Shown one piece after another: positions 54,553-61,989 of a stretch of 64,000 bases of DNA. The notes under the pieces are model-generated. The model was not told the DNA's origin. It did no database searches and worked only from the letters and a program-made list of their open reading frames with translations. The position numbers and the translations under genes were made by a program. The DNA is taken from NCBI RefSeq assembly GCF_001483135.1, contig NZ_LNAL01000006.1, forward strand, positions 744,003 through 808,002. Reading direction: 5' to 3'. Source of the DNA: Solirubrum puertoriconensis. GTDB taxonomy: Bacteria > Bacteroidota > Bacteroidia > Cytophagales > Hymenobacteraceae. The first letter of the stretch is position 1. Every line of letters begins with the position of its first letter.

Positions 54553-55593
54553 CTACTTTTTCTCCCGCCGCCAGATGAAACCATCGAGCACGTAGTGTGT
54601 GGTTTGCGGCAGTGCCAGTAGCGGCACCAGCCACGCAAGGGTAGTGGCATCAGCTACGCGCGGCAATTGCTGAAACCAGCCAAATACGGCCGCATGCTCG
54701 CGCCACACCAGCCCGTCCCATATGCCTTCCTCAAAATACGCCAGCATCACCAGCACACCTAGGAAAACCGCCGCCCCGTACTTGCCCGCCCACAACCCGC
54801 TGGGCGAGGCCCTAGGTGCTACGGAGGAAGGCTGCGCCCCGGCAGCCCAAATCAGGGCCAGATAGGGAATGCCGTGCGACACCACGTTGAGCAGGGTAAA
54901 CGCCAAGTCGCCGTTGAAGTACACAATGCCGAAGTACCACGACAACAAAGTGCCGATGACCAGCAAATTGCGCGGTAGGTTGAAGCGGCGCGTTTGCAGC
55001 CATTGCTGCAACTCCTTACTCGCATACAACACCAGCAGCACGGCGTAGGCAGTTGTAGCCAGCAGCCGACCTAGGGGCCAATCCAGCTGCACAAAGTCGC
55101 CATCGACAAACCAGTTGAAGTTGCGGGCAGGCGAAAAGTGCCAGTAAAGCAGCGGGTAAATCGTAGCGTAGTAGATAACGGCCGTATCGAGCCAGCGGTA
55201 GGGCACAGTAGGCTCGTGGCGCGAGTACAGCCGCAAAAAGCCGTACTGCTGCCGGATGAAATGAAAAACTGCCAGGTACGCCAGCACGCGCCAAAACAGT
55301 AGCCCGCTTGCGAGGTGCAGCGCCACGCCCGCGGCGTAGCACAGCACCGGTACTACCACAAACAGCCCCAGCTGCCGGCGCCGGCGCTGCGCATCGAGGT
55401 AGGTGCGGAACAACGTACTGTACACGTGGCTTACATCGACGAGCAGCACCAGGGCCACCCAACCGAGCAGCGGCATGTGTGGGGTGTTGCGGAACGCCGC
55501 AGGCAGCAGCAACACGATTAGCAGCGACACAAAAGGCGGGGCCAGCACAAACAAACCATCGTACCAAGCCGAGCGAATCCAAGGTTGCTTCAT
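54553..55593 (-). CDS. Multi-pass membrane protein with conserved-looking histidines, last gene of polyamine-type operon
   Basis: The 346-residue protein has about nine helices. Several histidines sit at helix ends or in helices: H56 in LVDVSHVYSTLFRTYLD, H111 in VFHFIRQQYGFLRLYSRHE (H126), one in NVVSHGIPYLALIW and one in TTHYVLDGFIWRREKK at the end. This arrangement could hold a metal, as in membrane hydroxylases or desaturases, but the classical HxxxH/HxxHH boxes are missing. I do not recognise the family. It overlaps the oxidoreductase gene by four bases (ATGA) and so belongs to the operon. Confidence 0.72.
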   Translation of the reverse strand: MKQPWIRSAWYDGLFVLAPPFVSLLIVLLLPAAFRNTPHMPLLGWVALVLLVDVSHVYSTLFRTYLDAQRRRRQLGLFVVVPVLCYAAGVALHLASGLLFWRVLAYLAVFHFIRQQYGFLRLYSRHEPTVPYRWLDTAVIYYATIYPLLYWHFSPARNFNWFVDGDFVQLDWPLGRLLATTAYAVLLVLYASKELQQWLQTRRFNLPRNLLVIGTLLSWYFGIVYFNGDLAFTLLNVVSHGIPYLALIWAAGAQPSSVAPRASPSGLWAGKYGAAVFLGVLVMLAYFEEGIWDGLVWREHAAVFGWFQQLPRVADATTLAWLVPLLALPQTTHYVLDGFIWRREKK

Positions 55594-57248
55594 GCTGGTA
55601 GCAGCATTTCGGTTGCCGCCCTGATGCCTTGGTAAAAGGCCTCCTCAAATATGGAAATGCCGCTCAGGTCGGTGTGGGCGAAGTATAGCTTATTGCGGAG
55701 CGGTTGGGCTGCCGCCTGCCGGTTGGAGCCCCACAGGTAGCCCGGTGTGGGCGCCACCATGCCGTGGCCCCACACCCAAACCTCGGCGTGTTGGATGCGC
55801 GGCGTGATGCCCGGGTGCGCCGTTTCGAGCTCGGCCACTACGCGTTGTAGCCAATCGTTGTAGCTGGTTTGGTAAGCTTCGCGCCGGGCCGCGTTGGCAT
55901 CGGGGTGCGAGAGCGGCCAGTACAGGGTAATAACCTGGGGACCTATTGGCTGCGTTACCTGCTGGTGCGTAGCGCTAATGTAACCCACCGACTGGCTGTT
56001 GTAGAGCACATTATCCCAGCACAGCGGCTGGCCGGGGCCCTGCGGCAAACCATCAACCGTGAGGTTGGCAATAACCCAAGGGGCGTGGTGGGGCGCGGGC
56101 GTGAGTTGCGGAGCATCGGCAAGGCCCGCTAGCAGCCGCTGCGTTACGAAGTGCGGCGTAGCCAGCAGTACCTTCCGGGCTTCGAAGCGGGTGGTTTGCT
56201 TGGTGGTGCCGTCGTAGGTGAGTACCTCTACGCCTGTTGCGGTTTCGCGCAGCTGGTAGGCCAGCGTGTTCGGGCGAATACCTTGTGTGGTTTGCCGGCG
56301 TAGCTGCTCTACCAAGTAGCCGTTGCCCTCGGGCCAGGTAAGCACGTCGGCTTGTTCGGCGTTGTGGGCGCGGCCTTTGCGGGCGGCAAAGTAGTGCAAG
56401 CCCGCCCACGCCGATACTTGCTCGGGGGTAGCGCCGTAATCGTCGCGGCAGCTGTACGCCAGAAACCAGCGCAGATACGGCGAACTGAAGCCTTCGCGAC
56501 CTAGATACTCGGCAAACGTAATGGCGTCGAGCTGCCGAAACTGCTCGTCGGCGGAGGAGCGGTCGAGCGGAATGGCAAAGGCATCGAGGCCGTCCGTGCC
56601 CTTGGCGTGGCGCAGCTCCTCAACCAACGCCAGAAAGCGGGCAATCTGTTGGCGGTCGGCATCGGGCACGCCAAACTCGGGCACCAAGCCCTGCTGCCAA
56701 TGCCCGTTGATGTACAATCGCTCTTCGGGGTCGTGGCACAAGTGGTACTCGTTGTAGATGGGCAGCCCATCGGCCGAGTAGCCGGTAATCACGTTTGCCT
56801 CCTGCAAAAACGCGAGCAGCTCGCGGTTGCGCACATCGGGAATGGGCAGGTAGTGCGCGCCCCAGGGATAAGCCGAAACAGCGTTCTGGCCGCTGGCTGC
56901 GTTGCCGCCCACGTGGTTTTCCAGCTCCAGCAGCACCACATCGCTGAGGCCGCTGCGCTGCAACCAGCGTTTGGCCGAAAGGCCCGTTATGCCGCCGCCA
57001 ATAATTAACACCTCCGCACGCTCGGTGCGGGTGGGTGCCGGCAGTTTGCCCGGCTGGCGCAGCAAATGACCTAGGGAGAAATCGGCGCCGCGCATCCCGC
57101 CCTTGATATGCGCCAACGAGGCCGCCGGCGCGCACGAATGCAGCAAGGCAGGACTTAGCATCAGCCCGGTAAGCGCCAAGCCCGTGCGGCTGATAAACTC
57201 GCGCCGGCCAGACGCAAAATTACCGTAGGCGTTTCCTTCTTTGCTCAT
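55590..57248 (-). CDS. FAD-dependent oxidoreductase with Tat/lipobox signal
   Basis: I chose the ATG (MSKEGNAYGNFASGRREFIS); a GTG 15 bases upstream, directly after the previous stop, is possible. The N-terminus has a twin-arginine motif (GRREFISRTGLAL, R15-R16), a hydrophobic stretch and a lipobox-like LLHSC with Cys39, so a folded flavoprotein is probably exported and lipidated. The dinucleotide-binding site is EVLIIGGGITGLSAKRWLQR with VLLELENHVGGNAASG, and a C-terminal FAD segment is in YFAHTDLSGISIFEEAFYQG. The domain order is that of flavin amine oxidases and phytoene-desaturase-like enzymes. Oxidation of a polyamine-type product is inference from the operon. Confidence 0.87.
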   Translation of the reverse strand: MSKEGNAYGNFASGRREFISRTGLALTGLMLSPALLHSCAPAASLAHIKGGMRGADFSLGHLLRQPGKLPAPTRTERAEVLIIGGGITGLSAKRWLQRSGLSDVVLLELENHVGGNAASGQNAVSAYPWGAHYLPIPDVRNRELLAFLQEANVITGYSADGLPIYNEYHLCHDPEERLYINGHWQQGLVPEFGVPDADRQQIARFLALVEELRHAKGTDGLDAFAIPLDRSSADEQFRQLDAITFAEYLGREGFSSPYLRWFLAYSCRDDYGATPEQVSAWAGLHYFAARKGRAHNAEQADVLTWPEGNGYLVEQLRRQTTQGIRPNTLAYQLRETATGVEVLTYDGTTKQTTRFEARKVLLATPHFVTQRLLAGLADAPQLTPAPHHAPWVIANLTVDGLPQGPGQPLCWDNVLYNSQSVGYISATHQQVTQPIGPQVITLYWPLSHPDANAARREAYQTSYNDWLQRVVAELETAHPGITPRIQHAEVWVWGHGMVAPTPGYLWGSNRQAAAQPLRNKLYFAHTDLSGISIFEEAFYQGIRAATEMLLPA

Positions 57249-57263
57249 CTTCAGCTCGGCCAC

Positions 57264-58820
57264 TTAGTGGGTGTAGGGGCCCCAATCTTCCTCGAAATAG
57301 CGTACCAGCGCTTGGTTGTTGAGCTGGTTGATGTCGGTGGGCAGCTCGGCCATATCCGGCGGAAACACCAGCATTTGCCGGATGCTCTGCGGCGTTACGT
57401 AGCGTAGGCCCTTGGGCAAGGGGCCCGCATCGGGGCGCCAGTGGCCGTTTCGGCCGGCCAGCACGTAGCCCCACTCGCCAAACGAGGGCACGTAGAGGTG
57501 GTACGGGATGGTATGGAAGCCCGAAGCCTGCAGCGTGTGGGTAATGCACCAAAACGAGCGCCGCGCCACGTAGGGCGAGGTACTTTGTACCACCATCAGG
57601 CCGCCGGGCGCCAGTAGCTTGTGCAGCTCCTGGTAAAACGAGGTGCTGTACAGCTTGCCGATGGAGTAATTGGAAGGGTCGGGAAAGTCGACCACGAGCA
57701 AGTCGTAGCGGGTGGTGTCCTGTCGTACCCACTGGTAAGCGTCGCCGTTGATCACCTGCACCTTGGGGTGCAGCAAGGCCCGTTGGTTGAGCGCCACCAG
57801 CATTTCGTTGCGCCGGAACAGCTCGGTCATGCCCGGGTCGAGGTCGACGAGGTGGATTTGCTGCAGCTGCGGGTAGCGCAGCAACTCGCGCACGGCCAGG
57901 CCGTCGCCGCCGCCTAGCACGAGCACGCGGCGCGCCCTAGGTAGCGCCTGCATGGCCGGGTGCACCAGGGCCTCGTGGTAGCGGTACTCATCCGAGGAGC
58001 TGAACTGCAGGTTGCCGTTCAGGAACAGGCGCAGCTCGCGGCTGTTTTTGGTAAGCACGATGCGCTGATAAGGCGTGCTTTTGCTGTAAATCACCTGATC
58101 CTGAAAAGCCAAGGTTTCGGTGTAGACTTGGATGCGCTCGGCGTACACAAATCCGGCTCCCAGAAAAAGCAGCGAGGCGGCTACCACGCCCAAAAAGGAC
58201 CGGCGAAAGGAGCGGGTTTCTTCGAAACGAAGCAGCAGCACCGCGGCCACCGCCACGTTGAGCGCCCCGAAAAACAATGAGGTGCGTACCAAACCCAACT
58301 GCGGCACCAGCACCAGCGGAAAGATGAGCGAGGCCAGCAGCGCGCCGATGTAATCGAAGGTGAAAACCCGCGACACGAGGTCTTTGAACTCGAACCGGTT
58401 TTCCAGAATCCGCATCAGCAGTGGAATTTCCAGCCCCACCAAAATGCCCGTGAGGCCCACCAGCGTGTACAAAATCAGGCGGAAGGAGCTGACGTACTCG
58501 AACAGCACAAACAGCAGCGGAGCCGAAATGCCGCCCACCAGCCCCACCATGATTTCGAGGCGGATAAACCACTTCAGCAGCTGCCCATCGAGAAAGCGCG
58601 AAAGCCACGAGCCGATGCCCATGGAAAACAGGTACGCCCCGATGATGGTGGAGAACTGCGTAACGGAGTCGCCGAGCAGGTAGCTGGCCAGCGTGCCCGC
58701 TATCAGCTCGTAAATCAGCCCACAGGTGGCAATAACGAAAACCGAACCTAGGAGCAGGGCCGGTAAATGATCTGGGCCTGCCCGGCGCGGGGGCGCCGGC
58801 AGCACCGGTTGGTTAGCCAT
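57264..58820 (-). CDS. Membrane-fused spermidine-synthase-like protein
   Basis: The 518-residue protein has seven N-terminal transmembrane helices (about 20-225; GLIYELIAGTLASYLLGDSV, FSTIIGAYLFSMGIGSWLSR). A cytoplasmic aminopropyltransferase-like domain follows: VYTETLAFQDQVIYSKSTPY with LRLFLNGNLQFSSSDEYRYH, the nucleotide site VLVLGGGDGLAVRELL, IHLVDLDPGM and YDLLVVDFPDPSNYSIGKLY. These match the putrescine aminopropyltransferase fold that uses decarboxylated AdoMet. The membrane fusion suggests a substrate or product linked to the envelope. It overlaps the DUF350 gene by eight bases. Confidence 0.9.
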   Translation of the reverse strand: MANQPVLPAPPRRAGPDHLPALLLGSVFVIATCGLIYELIAGTLASYLLGDSVTQFSTIIGAYLFSMGIGSWLSRFLDGQLLKWFIRLEIMVGLVGGISAPLLFVLFEYVSSFRLILYTLVGLTGILVGLEIPLLMRILENRFEFKDLVSRVFTFDYIGALLASLIFPLVLVPQLGLVRTSLFFGALNVAVAAVLLLRFEETRSFRRSFLGVVAASLLFLGAGFVYAERIQVYTETLAFQDQVIYSKSTPYQRIVLTKNSRELRLFLNGNLQFSSSDEYRYHEALVHPAMQALPRARRVLVLGGGDGLAVRELLRYPQLQQIHLVDLDPGMTELFRRNEMLVALNQRALLHPKVQVINGDAYQWVRQDTTRYDLLVVDFPDPSNYSIGKLYSTSFYQELHKLLAPGGLMVVQSTSPYVARRSFWCITHTLQASGFHTIPYHLYVPSFGEWGYVLAGRNGHWRPDAGPLPKGLRYVTPQSIRQMLVFPPDMAELPTDINQLNNQALVRYFEEDWGPYTH

Positions 58821-59028
58821 GAATTGCGGAACTGATAATCAGGGCTATGGCGACGATAAATGCGGCCGACACAATAGCCAAAGCGGTGTTGTGCTCCTCA
58901 ATAATCTCTTTCCAGAGCGTGCGCGGCGTAATCTTCTCGAACACGAAAAAACTGATAAACAAAATCGCGATGCCGATAACCGAGTAGATAACCGACGCCG
59001 CGATGAGCTTGAAGTTGAGGTATTCCAT
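58813..59028 (-). CDS. DUF350 (YjfL-like) membrane protein
   Basis: The 71-residue protein has two transmembrane helices (VIYSVIGIAILFISFFVFEK and TALAIVSAAFIVAIALIISS) joined by the conserved short acidic loop PRTLWKEIIEEHNTALA. This corresponds to one half of the DUF350 repeat found in YjfL. DUF350 genes occur beside spermidine-synthase-like and DUF4178 genes in several bacteria, as here. It may form an oligomeric membrane channel or scaffold; that is inference. Confidence 0.88.
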   Translation of the reverse strand: MEYLNFKLIAASVIYSVIGIAILFISFFVFEKITPRTLWKEIIEEHNTALAIVSAAFIVAIALIISSAIHG

Positions 59029-59123
59029 GGGGAGGGATTAGGATCAGGAGTTAGGTTGTGGGTTGGGTTGCGCTTATTGAAGTCGCGCACCAACTGATGA
59101 CGCGGGCTGTAGCCCGGCTGCAG

Positions 59124-59318
59124 TTATTTATGATAAAACCGACCTGTGCGGGTACCAGAGCCACCGCTACCGCCGCTGCGGTAGCCGTTGATGTTCTCGG
59201 TGCTTTCGTTGTCGTCGCCGAGCAGGCGGTTGCCGCGCAGGCCCGCCCACACAAAACCCGCGAAGGCCAATAAGGCCACCACGATGTAATAGCGGAGTTG
59301 GTAGAATTGGCGAAACAT
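59124..59318 (-). CDS. Small membrane protein with Gly/Ser-rich tail
   Basis: The 64-residue product starts at the ATG of MFRQFYQLRYYIVVALLAFA, with one transmembrane helix (about 12-30). An acidic linker (LLGDDNESTENINGYRSGG) and a Gly/Ser-rich C-terminus ending RTGRFYHK follow. No family is recognised. It sits 12 bases after the DUF4178 gene and 95 bases before DUF350, all on one strand, so it is very likely part of the operon. Confidence 0.68.
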   Translation of the reverse strand: MFRQFYQLRYYIVVALLAFAGFVWAGLRGNRLLGDDNESTENINGYRSGGSGGSGTRTGRFYHK

Positions 59319-59330
59319 AGACAAGTACAG

Positions 59331-60653
59331 TTAGGCGCCTTGGGGGCCGTAGTCGCTGTTTTCCCAGCGCTGCTGCTCGTGAAAGCGACGCCGAAGAAAC
59401 AGGATGGCGGGGTACACAAACAGTGCGCCCAGCAGCAGAAACAGATTCGACTGCAGCGTAGCGTTTTCGGTTACGCGCAGGCTGAAGGTGGTGGGCATGC
59501 CGCCCTGCGACGCGGGATAGATGTTGATGTGGTAGCGGCCCGATGGAACTTCGGCCAGCACCGCATCGGCCGAGGTGCTGCCTTCGCTCCAGCTTTCGCC
59601 GCCCTCGTAGCCGTGGTAGTACTCAATGCTTTTGGTGAACTCGTAGCTCTGGCCGGTTTTCTCGTTAACCAGCGTCACGGGTAATTCCAGCCAAGCGTTG
59701 TCAACATAGGCGTTTATATCAACCGCAATGGCGGTGGGGCCGTGCACCTCAAACGAATGCGTTACAATGTTGGCGCTGGGGCCTGCCGTGCTGCCACGAG
59801 CGGTATCGGGCTGCGTCGAGAAGTTTTCGTTCACGAGCAGATTGCTCGGGTTGGTCGCCGACATAAAGAACTGCGCCACCACCGTCAGCATGCACATGAA
59901 CAGCGTGAAGCGCAGCAGCGGGAGCCAGGTGTCTTCGCCCGGCGCCGGCTGAACAGCCCCCGTGCCGCTGCGCCACGGCATTTCGTGGCTGGGCACGCCA
60001 AAGGCTTTGGCTACGGCCTTGGGCTCGATGTGCTCGGCGCGGTACCACTGCTGCTTTTTGCCGAACCGTTCTTTTTCCTCCACCAGCATGTGCGGCGGAC
60101 TGATGTATTCGGCTACGAACAGCTTCTCGTCGTCGAAAACATCGTAGTCGTACTCGCCCACGGCATAGAGCACCTTGGGCTGGTACTTGTTGTACAGCCG
60201 GTAATCCAAATCGCCACTGGCTATGTAGGCGCTACGCGAGTTCGGAAACTGCACCTTGTAAAGGCGCTCGGTAGGTTGAATAAACGTCCAGTGGCCCTCG
60301 TACACGGCCAGTTGGGCGTACTTATCGGGGGCACTGAACAACGTGTACTCGCCCCAGCGGTACTGCTGAGCGTTCAGCTCGCAGCGCACCGAATAGCCCG
60401 CCACCACGTAAGTGCTGCCATCGAGCATAACACCCGAAGCACCTAGGGGAATAACTTGCTTCGGTTGCTGGGTGCTAGCCTTAAACTCCCCGATGACGCG
60501 CGGCGGCTTTGGGTCTTCGTACTCGAAATACGTATGGCACGCCGGGCAGCCGTAGTGCGTGCTGTTTTCGGTGTCGTAGTACGCGATGGTGGTATGGCAC
60601 TGCGGGCACTCGAGCTGCGCCGTAGGCACCGATGGGGTAGCGGTTTCGCTCAT
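59331..60653 (-). CDS. DUF4178 domain protein with zinc ribbon
   Basis: The start is MSETATPSVPTAQLECPQCH. The 440-residue protein has a zinc-ribbon start (C16-x2-C19 and C36-x2-C39). DUF4178 units follow over about 50-190 (GASGVMLDGSTYVVAGYSVR, QYRWGEYTLFSAPDKYAQLA, YDVFDDEKLFVAEYISPPHM). A transmembrane helix near 245-268, a periplasmic beta domain (about 290-395; SFEVHGPTAIAVDINAYVDN) and a second helix near 405-425 complete it. The function is unknown; it recurs with AdoMet decarboxylase and DUF350 genes. It overlaps the preceding gene by four bases. Confidence 0.88.
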   Translation of the reverse strand: MSETATPSVPTAQLECPQCHTTIAYYDTENSTHYGCPACHTYFEYEDPKPPRVIGEFKASTQQPKQVIPLGASGVMLDGSTYVVAGYSVRCELNAQQYRWGEYTLFSAPDKYAQLAVYEGHWTFIQPTERLYKVQFPNSRSAYIASGDLDYRLYNKYQPKVLYAVGEYDYDVFDDEKLFVAEYISPPHMLVEEKERFGKKQQWYRAEHIEPKAVAKAFGVPSHEMPWRSGTGAVQPAPGEDTWLPLLRFTLFMCMLTVVAQFFMSATNPSNLLVNENFSTQPDTARGSTAGPSANIVTHSFEVHGPTAIAVDINAYVDNAWLELPVTLVNEKTGQSYEFTKSIEYYHGYEGGESWSEGSTSADAVLAEVPSGRYHINIYPASQGGMPTTFSLRVTENATLQSNLFLLLGALFVYPAILFLRRRFHEQQRWENSDYGPQGA

Positions 60654-61006
60654 CGGCACACTTCGGTTTTGCTTTGCTCGGTAGCCTGAAAGTAGCGCAA
60701 CGTGGCCGCGTACAGGGCTTGCACGGTGGCTGAGTTGTCGCGCTGAAAATTCGACAAAAATACGTCGAACGTAGCCAGGCCGAACTCGGGCCAGGTATGA
60801 ATGCTTAGGTGCGACTCGGTAAGCGCTACCACGGCAGTGAAGCCCCCATTACCCGGAAAGCGGTGGTAAGCTTCGCCTACTTTGCTCAGGCCCAACTGGT
60901 GTATCTGTGAATCGAAAAACACCCGGCAGCCTACCATATCGGTTAGCTGCGGCACGGGTGCGATAAACGTGGCCAGCACGTGCAGGCCCGGGGTATAAGT
61001 GCTCAT
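60650..61006 (-). CDS. S-adenosylmethionine decarboxylase family protein, Cys-less active site
   Basis: The 118-residue protein matches the short bacterial AdoMet decarboxylase type. It retains the self-processing site ALTESHLSIHTWPEFG, where E64-S65 would be cleaved to give the pyruvoyl group on S65, and H70. In characterised enzymes a catalytic Cys follows in a DVFTCG-type motif; here the equivalent segment reads DVFLSNFQRD, with Ser85. Homologues with altered active sites have been reported to act as pyruvoyl-dependent ornithine or arginine decarboxylases, so the substrate here is open. It is the first gene of the operon running to 54553. Confidence 0.88.
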   Translation of the reverse strand: MSTYTPGLHVLATFIAPVPQLTDMVGCRVFFDSQIHQLGLSKVGEAYHRFPGNGGFTAVVALTESHLSIHTWPEFGLATFDVFLSNFQRDNSATVQALYAATLRYFQATEQSKTEVCR

Positions 61007-61116
61007 CGGATAGAAGCGACCGGCTCGGCAATGGAGCGGGCCAAATGAAAGCGGCTACAGCTCCAAAACTAGCGCCCGACGAGCTTCGCTCCAACTCCAC
61101 CTAGGCCCGAAACTGA

Positions 61117-61794
61117 TCAGCTAATCAGCTTGTAGCCCACGCCGCGCACGTTCACGATTTGCACCTGCGGATCGTCTTTGAGGTAGCGGCGCAGGCGGGT
61201 GATAAACACATCGAGGCTGCGGCCGTTGAAGAAGTTGTCGTCGCCCCATAGCTCCTGCAGCACGGCGGTGCGCTCCAGCACTTGGTTGCGTTGGTCGTAG
61301 AGGCGCTTGAGCAGCTCGGCTTCGCGGTGGGTTAGGGCCTCTTCGTGGGGGCCTAGGTGCAGGCGTTGCTTCAGGTGGTCGAAGTGATACTGGCCGATTC
61401 GAAGGGTGGCGGGCTCATTGGGCGCAGCGGCAGGCGCCTGACCTAGGCGGGCTCGGATGCGCACAATCAGCTCATCCATGCTGAAGGGCTTTTTGAGGTA
61501 GTCGCTGCCGCCCAGTTCAAAGCCGCGCACCACGTCGGCAGGTTGCGAACGAGCCGTCAGGAAGATGATGGGCACGGTGCGGTTTTCGCGCCGGATTTGC
61601 TCGGCCAGCGAAAAGCCATCGAGCTTGGGCATCATCACATCCGCCACCACAATATCGGGACACTGCTGCCGAAACAACTTCAGGCCCTCTTCGCCATCGG
61701 CGGCGTATTGCACCGCGAAGCCTCGCACCTCCAGGCTGTCTTTTACAATCATACCTAGGGCTGGTTCGTCTTCGATTAGTAGAACAGAGGGCAT
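61117..61794 (-). CDS. OmpR-family response regulator
   Basis: The 225-residue protein has a receiver domain with acidic pocket E8-D9, phospho-acceptor D52 in DIVVADVMMPKLDGF, Thr in PIIFLTARSQ and Lys in DYLKKPFSMDELIV. A winged-helix DNA-binding domain (about 130-224; LTHREAELLKRLYDQRNQVL, NFFNGRSLDVFITRLRRYLK, VNVRGVGYKL) follows. It is the cognate regulator of the kinase ending at 61990; the two genes are separated by a 195-base spacer holding a large inverted repeat. Confidence 0.95.
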   Translation of the reverse strand: MPSVLLIEDEPALGMIVKDSLEVRGFAVQYAADGEEGLKLFRQQCPDIVVADVMMPKLDGFSLAEQIRRENRTVPIIFLTARSQPADVVRGFELGGSDYLKKPFSMDELIVRIRARLGQAPAAAPNEPATLRIGQYHFDHLKQRLHLGPHEEALTHREAELLKRLYDQRNQVLERTAVLQELWGDDNFFNGRSLDVFITRLRRYLKDDPQVQIVNVRGVGYKLIS

Positions 61795-61846
61795 GTTGTT
61801 GGAGGAATTGAGAGCGGAAGGTGAGAAGCTAAAGTTATAGTTAAGG

Positions 61847-61976
61847 CTAGCTCCCCTCCTCAGATGAGGAGGGGTTGGGGGTGGTTGATTAATCGTTGAC
61901 CGGCAACTGGTACCAGCTTTCTAGCTCTATCCTTTCAACCACCCCCAACCCCTCCTCATCTGAGGAGGGGAGCTAG
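61847..61976. repeat. Large inverted repeat between kinase and regulator genes
   Basis: Perfect 42-base arms (61847-61888 and 61935-61976) flank a 46-base centre. Each arm also contains a self-complementary CCCCTCCTCAGATGAGGAGGGG segment interrupted at its midpoint, so each arm can fold alone as well. From memory, CCCCTCCTC/GGTTGGGGGTGGTTG sequences are dispersed in Hymenobacter-like genomes. Here it interrupts an operon and would form a strong hairpin in the mRNA. Confidence 0.8.
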
Positions 61977-61989
61977 TATTAGCCTCGAA

